From positions 1 through 64,000 of the forward strand of contig NZ_LZMC01000038.1 of the NCBI RefSeq assembly GCF_001668615.1: a DNA stretch of 64,000 nucleotides, given 5' to 3'. The notes below the pieces were generated by a model. That model was not told where the DNA came from and did no database searches. It was given only the letters and a program-made list of their open reading frames with translations. Of this stretch, positions 39,667-47,867 are shown in pieces. The stretch's first letter is position 1. Each line of letters opens with the position of its first letter. This DNA is from Mycobacterium sp. 1274761.0 (GTDB lineage: Bacteria; Actinomycetota; Actinomycetes; Mycobacteriales; Mycobacteriaceae). Made by a program: the position numbers and the translations under genes.

Positions 39667-40482
39667 TCACAGCCACCAACGCTCGAGCACTCGCGCCAGG
39701 CCGTCGTCACTGTTTGACGCCGTCACCTCATCGGCGGCAGCCAACGCTTCGACGTGGGCATTGCCCATCGCCACCCCGAGGCCGGCCCAGCGCAACATCG
39801 GAATGTCGTTGGGCATGTCGCCGAACGCCACCACGTCCTCGGCGGTGATGCCGTGGGGCCGCGCGACCTCCTCGACACCGGTGGCCTTGCTGACGCCTCG
39901 CGGCACCACCTCGATCAGGCCGTTGTTGGTGGAGTAGGTGATATCACCGTGCAGGCCAACATGTTTCACCAGCTCGGCGGCCATGTCGGCGCTGCGCGCA
40001 CCGGCCTTGCGGATCAGCAGCTTGATCGCCGGCGCGGATAGCAGGTCCTGAACCGACACCTCGGTGTTGTCCGGGTTCAACCACGCGTGCTCGTAGCCGG
40101 GTGAGCTGACGAACTGCGGGGTGGCGGCGTCGTGAGCGCTGCGCCCCACCCGCTCCACCGCCAGGCCCGCACCGGGGATGACGCGCGTCGCGATCTCGGC
40201 GAGTGCACCCAACTCGTCGACCGACAGCGTCCGCGCCGACACGATGCGGTCGGTGGACGGGTTGTAGATCACCGCACCGTTGGCGCAGACCGCCATCGGC
40301 GCGAACCCGAGCTCGTCGACGACGGGCTGCACCCAGCGCGGCGGTCGGCCCGTCGCCAACACGAAGTCGGCGCCCGCGTCCACCGCGGCGAGCACGGCGC
40401 TGCGGGTACGGTCGGTGACGTTCTCGTCGTCGTCAAGAAGCGTGCCGTCCACATCCGTGGCGACCAACGCGGGCGTCTTCAC
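39667..40482 (-). CDS. Cof-type HAD-family hydrolase (Rv3813c homologue)
   Basis: A 271-residue cytosolic phosphatase of the haloacid dehalogenase superfamily, type IIB cap. Motif I is DVDGTLLDD with the nucleophilic Asp near residue 10. Motif II is in LATGRPP, the motif III lysine in SKATGVEEV, and motif IV is FGDMPNDIPM. Substrate is unknown; relatives dephosphorylate sugar phosphates or flavin precursors. Its ATG overlaps the stop of the upstream acyltransferase by four bases, so it is co-translated with two PlsC-type genes and may serve lipid or glycolipid metabolism. Confidence 0.88.
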   Translation of the reverse strand: MKTPALVATDVDGTLLDDDENVTDRTRSAVLAAVDAGADFVLATGRPPRWVQPVVDELGFAPMAVCANGAVIYNPSTDRIVSARTLSVDELGALAEIATRVIPGAGLAVERVGRSAHDAATPQFVSSPGYEHAWLNPDNTEVSVQDLLSAPAIKLLIRKAGARSADMAAELVKHVGLHGDITYSTNNGLIEVVPRGVSKATGVEEVARPHGITAEDVVAFGDMPNDIPMLRWAGLGVAMGNAHVEALAAADEVTASNSDDGLARVLERWWL

Positions 40483-41231
40483 TTTGCTTGCCGCTCCGCC
40501 TGTTTCCGCGCCCGCTCGGCCAACTCGGCGGCGTCGAGTTCCTTGGCCTCGGCCATCGTCGGCGCCGAACCACCCAATCGGCGCGGCACCCAGTAGGCGC
40601 CTTCGGGATGCTCGTAGGACTCCTGCGCATCGTGCAGAAGCCTGGTCATCACCTCGCGCATCGCGGCGTCCGTCTGCGCAACCGTCTCCTTCGGCAGCAC
40701 CGGCGGTCCGACCTTGACCGTGACCGGGATCTTCGCCCGGCCCAGCGTGCGTGGATGGTCTTTGGTCCAGCGCCGGTGGGCGCCCCAGACGATCATCGGG
40801 ATGATCGGCACCTGCGCCTCGATCGCCATGCGGGCAGCGCCGGTCTTGAATTCCTTGAGCTCGAAGCTGCGGCTGATGGTGGCCTCTGGGTACACGGCGA
40901 CCAGCTCACCGGCGCGCAGCCGCTGCACCGCGACGCCGTATGCGCCGCTGCCGGCGTTCCGGTCGACCGGAATGGTGCCGGTGCGCTTGATCAGGAAGTT
41001 GACAATCTTCACGTCCGACATTTCCTGCTTGATCATGAAGCGCAGCCGCCGCTTGCGCTGGTAGGCGGCCAGCGCCGCAGGCATCCAGTCGAGGTAGCTG
41101 GTGTGGTTGATCGCCACCACGGCACCACCACGATCAGGAATGTTCTCCAGCCACTCATAGGTGATGCGGGTTCCCGATACGGCAACACCTGTGCTGCAGG
41201 CGATTTCCAGCGTGCGGAAAACAGGTTCCAT
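40479..41231 (-). CDS. PlsC-type acyltransferase
   Basis: A 250-residue 1-acylglycerol-3-phosphate-type acyltransferase, membrane-associated. Block I is INHTSYLDW (HX4D catalytic His and Asp), block III is VYPEATISRS, and block IV includes IPMIVWGAHR. The same three blocks occur in the next gene upstream (41234-42010), so the two are tandem paralogues. M. tuberculosis has three such genes in a row (Rv3814c-Rv3816c) at this position; here only two are seen. The acyl acceptor is unknown. It overlaps the HAD gene by four bases and follows its paralogue by two. Confidence 0.88.
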   Translation of the reverse strand: MEPVFRTLEIACSTGVAVSGTRITYEWLENIPDRGGAVVAINHTSYLDWMPAALAAYQRKRRLRFMIKQEMSDVKIVNFLIKRTGTIPVDRNAGSGAYGVAVQRLRAGELVAVYPEATISRSFELKEFKTGAARMAIEAQVPIIPMIVWGAHRRWTKDHPRTLGRAKIPVTVKVGPPVLPKETVAQTDAAMREVMTRLLHDAQESYEHPEGAYWVPRRLGGSAPTMAEAKELDAAELAERARKQAERQAK

Positions 41232-41233
41232 CG

Positions 41234-42010
41234 CTAGCCCGAAGCCCCCGCGGGGTCACCAGGCTGCTCGCGGCGGGCAGCCTTGCGCGCGGCCTCTTCA
41301 GCGTCCATCCGGTTCGCCTCGGCCAGTGACGGGGCGCCACCGCCGAGCCGCCGCGGCACCCAGAACTCGCCGGGCGGATGCGGGCCGTAGGCGTCCTGCA
41401 CCTGTTCGAGGAGGTGCTGCATGCGCGAATGCAGCAGCGCGGTCAACTCGGGCGCGGGCAGAGTGGGCATGATCGGTTCGCCGACGGCCACCGAGATCGG
41501 CACCTTCGGCCGCCACAGTTTCTTCGGGTGGTCCTTGGTCCAGATGCGCTGAGCACCCCAGACGATGTGCGGCACGATCGGAACGTCACACGCGATGGCC
41601 ATGCGCGCGGCGCCGGACTTGCATTCCTTGATCTCGAAGCTGCGGCTGATGGTCGCCTCGGGGTAGACGCCGACGAGTTCGCCTTCCTTGAGCGCCATGC
41701 AGGCCGCCTGGAAGGACGCCGACCCGTCTGCGCGGTCCACCTCGATGTGCCGCAGGCTGCGCATGATCGGGCCGGTGATCTTGTGGTCGAAGACTTCCTT
41801 CTTGGCCATGAACCGGACCTTGCGGCCGCGCTTCTGCTTGTAGGCGGGCAGGCCCGCGAAGGTGAAGTCGAAGTAGCTGGTGTGGTTGATCGCGATGACG
41901 GCGCCGCCGCTGACCGGCAGATTCTCCACTCCCGTGACGGTGAAGGTCAGCCCCTGCAGCTTCCAGACCAGCCGTGCGAGTTGGATGACAGTGCCGTATA
42001 CCGGTTCCAC
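41234..42010 (-). CDS. PlsC-type acyltransferase (tandem paralogue)
   Basis: A 258-residue acyltransferase with INHTSYFDF (HX4D), VYPEATISRS and VPHIVWGAQR blocks, nearly the same arrangement as its downstream neighbour. The C-terminal part ends with GEFWVPRRLGGGAPSLAEA, shared between the paralogues, and a charged tail. It likely acylates a lysophospholipid or a related glycerolipid at the inner membrane. It is first in a three-gene leftward set (two acyltransferases and a HAD phosphatase); the promoter must lie in the 91-base gap it shares with the divergent Rieske gene. Confidence 0.87.
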   Translation of the reverse strand: MEPVYGTVIQLARLVWKLQGLTFTVTGVENLPVSGGAVIAINHTSYFDFTFAGLPAYKQKRGRKVRFMAKKEVFDHKITGPIMRSLRHIEVDRADGSASFQAACMALKEGELVGVYPEATISRSFEIKECKSGAARMAIACDVPIVPHIVWGAQRIWTKDHPKKLWRPKVPISVAVGEPIMPTLPAPELTALLHSRMQHLLEQVQDAYGPHPPGEFWVPRRLGGGAPSLAEANRMDAEEAARKAARREQPGDPAGASG

Positions 42011-42101
42011 ACTGGCAGCCTAGCGCGGGCGTGTGGCGTGCTCCCGTCCCAGCGGGGACTAAACTCAACGCGAACCCCCCGCACCGCAGGAAAGGCAATA
42101 C

Positions 42102-43679
42102 GTGCAGGTCACCAGCGTCGGCCACGCCGGTTTTCGCATCGACACCAAGGCCGGAAGCATCCTGTGCGACCCGTGGGTGAACCCGGCGTACTTCGCCTCG
42201 TGGTTCCCGTTTCCCGACAACAGTGGGCTGGACTGGAACGTGCTCGGCGACTGCGACTATCTCTACATCTCGCATCTGCACTCCGACCACTTCGATCCCG
42301 AGAACCTGCGCGCGCACGTCAACAAGGACGCCGTCGTGCTGCTGCCCGACTTCCCGGTGCCGGATTTGCGGCGCGAACTGGAGAAGCTGGGCTTTCACCG
42401 GTTCTTCGAGACCACCGACAGCGTCAAGCACACCGTCAGCGGCCCCAAAGGCGAGCTGGCGGTGATGATCATCGCATTGCGCGCCCCCGCCGACGGCCCG
42501 ATCGGCGACTCCGGCCTCATCGTCGACGACGGAGAGACCGTGGCGTTCAACATGAACGACGCCCGCCCGGTCGACCTGGACACGGTGCACGCGGACTTCG
42601 GTCAGGTCGATGTCCACATGCTGCAGTACTCGGGTGCCATCTGGTATCCGATGGTCTACGACATGCCTGCGCGGGCCAAGGAGGCGTTCGGCACGCAGAA
42701 GCGGCAACGCCAGATGGACCGCTGCCGCCAGTACATCAGCCAGGTCGGGGCCAGATGGGTGATCCCGTCCGCGGGACCGCCGTGCTTCCTCGACGAGGAG
42801 CTGCGCGACCTCAACGACGACCACGGCGACCCGGCGAACATCTTTCCCGACCAGATGGTGTTCCTGGACCAGATGCGCGCCCACGGCCATGACGGCGGCC
42901 TGCTGCTGATCCCCGGTTCGATCGCCGATCTCACCGGCTCTCAACTGAATTCGGTGACCCACCCGATACCCGAGGATGAGGTCACGGCGATGTTCACCTC
43001 GGGCAAGGCCGACTACATCGCGGCCTACGCCGAGCGCATGGCGCCGGTGCTGGCGGCCGAGAAGGCGCGCTGGGCACCAGCCGAGGGTGAGCCGCTGCTG
43101 GAACCGCTGCGCGCCCGGTTCGAGCCCGTCATGAGCCAGAGCGACCAGATCTGCGACGGCATCGGCTATCCCGTCGAGCTCCGGCTAGGGCCCGAAACCG
43201 TGGTGCTGGACTTCCCGAAACGGGCTGTGCGCGAACCGATTCCGGACGAGAAGTTCCGCTACGGCTTCGCCATCGCCCCGGAGCTGGTGCGGACGGTGCT
43301 TCGCGACGAGGAGCCCGACTGGGTCAACACGATCTTCCTGTCGACGCGGTTCCGGGCGTGGCGGGTCGGCGGCTACAACGAATACCTGTACACGTTCTTC
43401 AAGTGCCTGACCGATGAGCGCATCGCGTATGCCGACGGCTGGTTCGCCGAGGCGCATGACGACACCGCGACCATCGAGATGGCCGGCTATCGCATGCAGC
43501 GGCGCTGCCCACACCTCAAGGCCGACCTGTCGAAGTTCGGGGTGGTCGAGGGCGCGACACTGACGTGCAACCTGCATGGCTGGCACTGGAACCTGGAGAA
43601 CGGTCGCTGTCTGACATCGAAGGGCCACGAGCTTCGCTGCGCACGCATAGAGCAGGACAGCGGAAGCGAGAAGATATGA
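42102..43679 (+). CDS. Metallo-beta-lactamase-fold/Rieske iron-sulfur protein (Rv3818 homologue)
   Basis: A 525-residue two-domain protein. The N-terminal 250 residues are an UlaG-like metallo-beta-lactamase fold with the metal motif HLHSDHFD and further His/Asp ligands. The C-terminal 80 residues hold a Rieske [2Fe-2S] centre: Cys-Pro-His (CPHLKADL) and Cys-X2-His (CNLHGWHW). This layout recalls the CMP-Neu5Ac hydroxylase group, so an oxygenase or hydroxylase acting on a sugar-nucleotide-like substrate is possible but unproven. The start is GTG at 42102 behind AGGAAAGG. The next gene's ATG overlaps its stop, so the two are coupled. Confidence 0.88.
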   Translation: MQVTSVGHAGFRIDTKAGSILCDPWVNPAYFASWFPFPDNSGLDWNVLGDCDYLYISHLHSDHFDPENLRAHVNKDAVVLLPDFPVPDLRRELEKLGFHRFFETTDSVKHTVSGPKGELAVMIIALRAPADGPIGDSGLIVDDGETVAFNMNDARPVDLDTVHADFGQVDVHMLQYSGAIWYPMVYDMPARAKEAFGTQKRQRQMDRCRQYISQVGARWVIPSAGPPCFLDEELRDLNDDHGDPANIFPDQMVFLDQMRAHGHDGGLLLIPGSIADLTGSQLNSVTHPIPEDEVTAMFTSGKADYIAAYAERMAPVLAAEKARWAPAEGEPLLEPLRARFEPVMSQSDQICDGIGYPVELRLGPETVVLDFPKRAVREPIPDEKFRYGFAIAPELVRTVLRDEEPDWVNTIFLSTRFRAWRVGGYNEYLYTFFKCLTDERIAYADGWFAEAHDDTATIEMAGYRMQRRCPHLKADLSKFGVVEGATLTCNLHGWHWNLENGRCLTSKGHELRCARIEQDSGSEKI

Positions 43680-44017
43680 GCGCCGCGCCCGAGCAGTTGT
43701 ACGACGACGGGCTGATCCAGCTCGACCAGCAAGCAATCACCTTGCGGCGCTACCACTTTCCCTCGGGAACGTCGAAGATCATTCCGCTGTCGGCGATCCG
43801 CGGGTACAAGGCCGAGTCGCTGGGAATGTTCAACGCGCGGTTCCGCATCTGGGGCAGCGCCGATCTGCGCCGCTGGCTGCCATTGGACGTGTGGCGGCCG
43901 ATCAAGTCCACGCTGGTGACCCTCGACGTCGACGGCACACGGCCCAAGCCGGCGTTCACACCGCAGCGGCCCAAGGAGTTTCTGGCCAAGCTCGACGAGG
44001 TGCTTCAGGCGCGTTAG
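43676..44017 (+). CDS. Conserved hypothetical protein (Rv3819 homologue)
   Basis: A 113-residue soluble protein without signal or membrane segment. It has alternating hydrophobic and charged residues that suggest a small beta-barrel (LIQLDQQAITLRRYHFP, FRIWGSADLRRWLPLD, STLVTLDVDG) and a final helix. The pattern is reminiscent of PH-like domains, but this is only an impression. The ATG at 43676 overlaps the stop of the Rieske protein gene (ATGA). Strict pairing with that gene suggests a partner role. Function unknown. Confidence 0.82.
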   Translation: MSAAPEQLYDDGLIQLDQQAITLRRYHFPSGTSKIIPLSAIRGYKAESLGMFNARFRIWGSADLRRWLPLDVWRPIKSTLVTLDVDGTRPKPAFTPQRPKEFLAKLDEVLQAR

Positions 44018-44456
44018 CAGAATTTGTGCGCGCGCCTGCGGACCGCGCGGACCGCGTTGGCCGCGACGACACCGCCGAGCAGATACGGCGCCCCGACGAT
44101 CAGCGGGTCGATCCAATTGTGCGCCTTGTCAACCCGATTGGAGGGCGTCCTGGTGCGCATCAGCGCGTCCTCGTCGGACATCCAATCCGGGGTGATCGCC
44201 GGTCCGACGTCCGCGAACGGCACGCGCACGAATTCCGCCTCGCCGCCGTCGTATCCGCCGCACGTGTGGGAGTAGCCGTAGATGCCGCCGACGGCCGTCG
44301 CGTTCGGGTTCACGTTGTGGCAGTTGGAGTACAGGCCGCGGGCGCAGAAGTAACACGAACCGCCGCGACGATCGCATCGTTGGGATGCTCGATGGACGGG
44401 ATGTCCTTTTCCTCGACCCGTATCTTGTACGGGCCGCGATAGACCATCGCTTGCAT
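44014..44456 (-). pseudogene. Degraded zinc-dependent alcohol dehydrogenase (internal deletion, frameshift, lost 3' part)
   Basis: Reading leftward from ATG at 44456, the first 33 codons give a typical start (MQAMVYRGPYKIRVEEKD to DAIV). The frame then fails. In another frame the continuation is GSCYFCARGLYSNCHN, NPNATAVGGIYGYSHTCGGYDGG and VPFADVGP, the structural-zinc loop of this ADH group. About 50 residues between them, including the catalytic Cys and GHE motif, are missing. After DEDALM the homology ends and an unrelated hydrophobic tail (NWIDPLIVGAPYLLGG) runs to the stop at 44014. The cofactor domain is absent. Only a 99-residue fragment is open, so no active enzyme is expected. Confidence 0.8.
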
Positions 44457-44491
44457 CACTGTCCGATACCCGGCGACGGCCGGGAGAAGCC

Positions 44492-45749
44492 TCAGCGCGG
44501 CTGCAGCACGTCGGTGCCGACGAACGGCACCAGCGCTTCGGGCACCCGCACGCTGCCGTCGGGCTGCTGGTGATTCTCCAGGATCGCCACCAGCCAGCGT
44601 GTGGTCGCCAGGGTGCCGTTGAGGGTGGCCGCCGGTTGCGGTCTGCCGTTCTCGTCGCGGTAGCGGATCGCCAGCCGGCGAGCCTGAAACGTCGTGCAGT
44701 TCGACGTCGAGGTCAGCTCCCGGTAGGTCTGTTGCGTCGGGATCCATGCCTCGCAGTCGTACTTGCGGGCCGCCGAAGCACCGAGATCGCCCGCGGCGAT
44801 GTCGATCACCCGGTAGGGCACTCCGATGGTCTCAAGCATCCGGCGCTCCCAGCCGAGCAGCCGATCGTGTTCGGCCACAGCGTCTTCGGGCTTGCAGTAG
44901 ACGAACCCTTCGACCTTGTCGAACTGGTGCACGCGGATGATGCCGCGGGTGTCCTTGCCGTGGCTACCCGCCTCGCGCCGAAAGCATGACGACCAGCCCG
45001 CGTAACGCAGCGGACCGGCCGACAAGTCCAGGATCTCGTTTGAGTGGTACCCGGCCAGCGGCACCTCCGAGGTGCCCACCAAATAGAGGTCGTCGGCCTC
45101 GAGCCGGTACACCTCCTCGCTGTGCGCGCCAAGAAACCCGGTGCCCTCCATGATCTCGGGGCGAACCAGCACCGGCGGGATCATCAGCGTGAAGCCGTTG
45201 TCAGCGGCGAGGCGCACCGCGAGCTGCATGATGCCGAGCTGCAGCAGTGCCCCGTATCCGGTGAGGAAGTAGAACCGCGCCCCTGACACCTTCGCGCCAC
45301 GCTCGAGGTCGAACAGCCCCAGCGATTCACCAAGAGCTACATGGTCTTTCGGGTCCGGAATCTGGGGCGGCTCGCCGACGGTGTCGAGCACCACGAAGTC
45401 GTCTTCACCACCGGCGGGCACGCCGGCGAGGACCACGTTGGATATCGCCATGTGCGCCGCGGTGAAAGCCTTATCCGCCTCGGCCTGCGCCGCCTCGGCG
45501 GCCTTTACCTTGTCGGCCAGCGCCTTGGCCTGATCCAGCAGCTTCGGTCGGTCCTCCGTTGACAGGCGCGCCGACCAACTTGCTCGCGGCCTTCTGCTCG
45601 GCACGCAGGTTGTCGGCGGCCGACACCGCGGCGCGACGGGCCGCGTCGGCCTCCAGCAAAGCGTCGACGAGGCCGGGGTCCTCACCACGGGAGCGTTGTG
45701 ACGCCCGTACCGCATCCGGATCTTCGCGCAGCGTTTTGAGGTCGATCAC
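44492..45749 (-). CDS. serS: Seryl-tRNA synthetase SerS, with an apparent single-base frameshift
   Basis: Charges tRNA-Ser with serine; normally essential. The GTG at 45749 starts [14 protein letters not shown] and the coiled-coil tRNA arm, in frame to AASKLVGAP. From about 45561-45570 the homology moves to another frame ([15 protein letters not shown]) and continues intact through class II motifs 2 and 3 ([26 protein letters not shown]) to the stop at 44492. Removing one base from the CC of GGCGCGCCTGTC on the coding strand restores one protein of about 418 residues, the family length. A read error, a real mutation or translational frameshifting are possible. The leftover reading frames encode nothing else recognisable. 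Confidence 0.85.
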
Positions 45750-45801
45750 GGCGCAACCCTACCGTCGAGGGCACAACCCCATAACTTTACATCTGCCTCA
45801 C

Positions 45802-45832
45802 TTGTCACATGGGTCGGCGCGCCTGTCACAAT
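45802..45832 (+). promoter_or_regulatory. Candidate promoter of the septum-formation-type gene, leaderless
   Basis: TTGTCA (45802-45807) and CACAAT (45827-45832) are 19 bases apart, and the predicted start falls on the ATG at 45840. The region lies between the divergent serS and the rightward gene. The spacing is longer than ideal. Confidence 0.35.
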
Positions 45833-45839
45833 AGAGCAG

Positions 45840-47246
45840 ATGTTGCATGCACCCGAGCGGGTAGAAGCTCCCGGCGACCCCACCGGATCAGTGGCTAAAC
45901 AGCCCACTGAAAAGGTGGCGTGGTGGCGCAGTTTGCAAGCCACGTCCACCCGTCGCGCGCTGCTGTTGACCGCGCTGGGCGGGCTGCTGATCGCGGGCGT
46001 GCTGACCGCGCTGCCGCGGGGGGAGGGTCCCCACGCAGGCCCGGCCAACGCGATCGCCCTGGGGCTGCGCGGTGCGGAGACCTTCAGCAAGGCCAAGGCC
46101 GGTGACTGCCTGAACTGGCCGGAGCGCAACCCGGATGCGGCCGAAGTCGTCGACTGCAAGGGCGAGCACCGTTTCGAGGTGGCCGAATCGGTCGACATGC
46201 GCACCTTCCCCGGCAGCGAGTACGGGCCCGACGCCCCGCCGCCGTCGCCGTCGCGCATCCAGCAGATCAGCCAGGAGCAGTGCCAGGTGTCGGTGCGCCG
46301 CTACCTCGGCGATCGCTTCGACCCCAACAGCCGGTTCACCGTCAGCATGATGTGGGCCGGTGACAAGGCCTGGAAGCAGTCGGGCGAACGGCGCATGCTG
46401 TGCGGTCTACAGCTACCTGGGCCCAACAACACCCAGCTCGCATTCCAGGGCAAGGTCGCCGAGACCGACCAGTCCAAGGTGTGGCCGGCGGGCACATGCC
46501 TGGGCATCGACCCGTCCACCAACCAGCCGACCGACATCCCGGTGGACTGTGCGGGGCCGCATGCCATGGAGGTGACCGGCTCGGTCAACGTCGCCGAGAA
46601 GTTCCCCAACGGCCTGCCGCCCGAACCCGAGCAGGACGCATACATCAAGGACGCCTGCACGCGCATGACGGATGCCTACCTGGCGCCCATCCAGCTGCGC
46701 AGCACCACGCTGACGCTGATCTACAGCACCCTGTCGCTGCCGAGCTGGGCCGCAGGCAGCCACCAGGTGTCGTGCAGCATCGGCGCCACACTCGGCAACG
46801 GCGGCTGGTCCACGTTGCTCAATAGCGCCAAGGGTCCGCTGCAGATCAACGGCCAGCCCCCGGTCCCGCCGCCGGACATCCCCGAGGAGCGGCTGAACTT
46901 CCCGCCGATCCCAATGCCCGACACGTCGTCGTCGGCCGGTTCGAGCAGCGGCACCTACGACCAGAGCGATTCGAGCCAGTCGTCCCAGTCGACGCAGTCC
47001 ACTCAGTCCACACAGACGCAGCACGGCCAGCAGAGTCAGGCCACGGCTACCCAGTCGCCGTCGACGTCCGCGCCGCCTGCACCGGGTGGCAATACCTACC
47101 TCAACGGTCCGCCGCCCGGCGAAGCGCCCCCGCCCGGTGACGCCGGGGCCGCCGCGCCGCCGCCCGCGGAAGCTCCGCCTGTCGAGCAGGCCCCACCGGC
47201 GGCACCTGCGCCCGCCGAGCCCGTCATTCCGCCGCCGGGGGCGTAG
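45840..47246 (+). CDS. Membrane protein with septum-formation-type domain (Rv3835 homologue)
   Basis: A 468-residue protein with a short cytoplasmic N-terminus, one membrane helix (residues about 38-58, RALLLTALGGLLIAGVLTAL) and a large outer domain. The outer part has Cys pairs in two related halves (AGDCLNWPE / VDCKGEHRFEVAES and AGTCLGIDP / VDCAGPHAMEVTGS), the pattern of the septum_form domain. The C-terminal 130 residues are low complexity: Ser/Gln repeats (QSTQSTQST) and then Pro/Ala-rich sequence, perhaps spanning peptidoglycan. The metallopeptidase gene follows six bases downstream. Confidence 0.85.
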   Translation: MLHAPERVEAPGDPTGSVAKQPTEKVAWWRSLQATSTRRALLLTALGGLLIAGVLTALPRGEGPHAGPANAIALGLRGAETFSKAKAGDCLNWPERNPDAAEVVDCKGEHRFEVAESVDMRTFPGSEYGPDAPPPSPSRIQQISQEQCQVSVRRYLGDRFDPNSRFTVSMMWAGDKAWKQSGERRMLCGLQLPGPNNTQLAFQGKVAETDQSKVWPAGTCLGIDPSTNQPTDIPVDCAGPHAMEVTGSVNVAEKFPNGLPPEPEQDAYIKDACTRMTDAYLAPIQLRSTTLTLIYSTLSLPSWAAGSHQVSCSIGATLGNGGWSTLLNSAKGPLQINGQPPVPPPDIPEERLNFPPIPMPDTSSSAGSSSGTYDQSDSSQSSQSTQSTQSTQTQHGQQSQATATQSPSTSAPPAPGGNTYLNGPPPGEAPPPGDAGAAAPPPAEAPPVEQAPPAAPAPAEPVIPPPGA

Positions 47247-47252
47247 TCTCCA

Positions 47253-47603
47253 GTGGCCGTGCGGATGAGCCCGCAACGGTTTGAAGAGCTGGTGGGTGAC
47301 GCGCTGGACCTGATCCCGCCCGAGCTTGCCGCGGCTATCGACAACGTGGTCGTCCTCGTCGAGGGCCGCAACGCGGAGGAACCCGACCTTCTCGGCCTGT
47401 ACCACGGTGTCGCGCTCACCGAAAGAGACTCGTGGTATGCGGGGTCGCTGCCCGACACCATCACCATCTATCGCGACGCGCTGCTAGACATCTGCCAGTC
47501 CGAGGATGAGGTCGTCGACGAGGTGGCCATCACCGTGATCCACGAGATCGCCCACCACTTCGGCATCGACGACGACCGGCTGCACGAGCTCGGCTGGGGG
47601 TGA
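47253..47603 (+). CDS. Minimal zincin metallopeptidase (Rv3836 homologue)
   Basis: A 116-residue protein with a very short gluzincin/metzincin-like core. The zinc motif is HEIAHHFGIDDDRLHELGW, with His97, Glu98 and His101 as the first ligands and catalytic base, and Asp/His in the extended part as the third ligand. The first 60 residues (MSPQRFEELVGDALDLIP to VALTERDSW) match the family's small beta sheet. No signal peptide is seen, so it is cytosolic. The substrate is unknown. It follows the septum-formation-type gene by six bases and probably shares its mRNA. The start is GTG at 47253. Confidence 0.88.
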   Translation: MAVRMSPQRFEELVGDALDLIPPELAAAIDNVVVLVEGRNAEEPDLLGLYHGVALTERDSWYAGSLPDTITIYRDALLDICQSEDEVVDEVAITVIHEIAHHFGIDDDRLHELGWG

Positions 47604-47645
47604 GCCCTTCAGCGCGGCAACCACGGATTGTCTGGCGTTGGTGCT

Positions 47646-47867
47646 ATGAACGGGCCTATGGATGTTGATTGCCGCGGATGTCGAGACAGCCTCGACCACT
47701 GCCATGGCACGGTCATCCACCACGCGCTGGCGTGGACGGAATGCACAGAGGACGGCTGCGTGACACCCGAAGTCGTGCACGCCTTCGTCATCGACTGCGA
47801 GGCGATCGGCTGCACTTGCGCTCAACCCATCGGGTCGACCGACTGGAGCGCGTCCTCGACGGGGTGA
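47646..47867 (+). CDS. Small cysteine-rich protein
   Basis: A 73-residue protein (69 from the alternative ATG at 47658) with eight cysteines in CRGC, DHC, ECTEDGC and DCEAIGCTC arrangements, plus HCHGT and VIHH. The spacing suggests one or two zinc- or iron-sulfur-binding knuckles. There is no signal peptide. Similar short proteins are remembered from other mycobacteria and nocardiae, but no function is known. It lies 42 bases after the metallopeptidase gene, and its 3' end overlaps the convergent phosphoglycerate-mutase-like gene by 46 bases. Confidence 0.7.
   Translation: MNGPMDVDCRGCRDSLDHCHGTVIHHALAWTECTEDGCVTPEVVHAFVIDCEAIGCTCAQPIGSTDWSASSTG

Noticed and set aside
44014..44313. A separate 99-residue gene
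   Set aside because: Its first two thirds match only the middle of a zinc alcohol dehydrogenase, and the upstream part of the same enzyme lies in another frame, so it is treated as part of a pseudogene.
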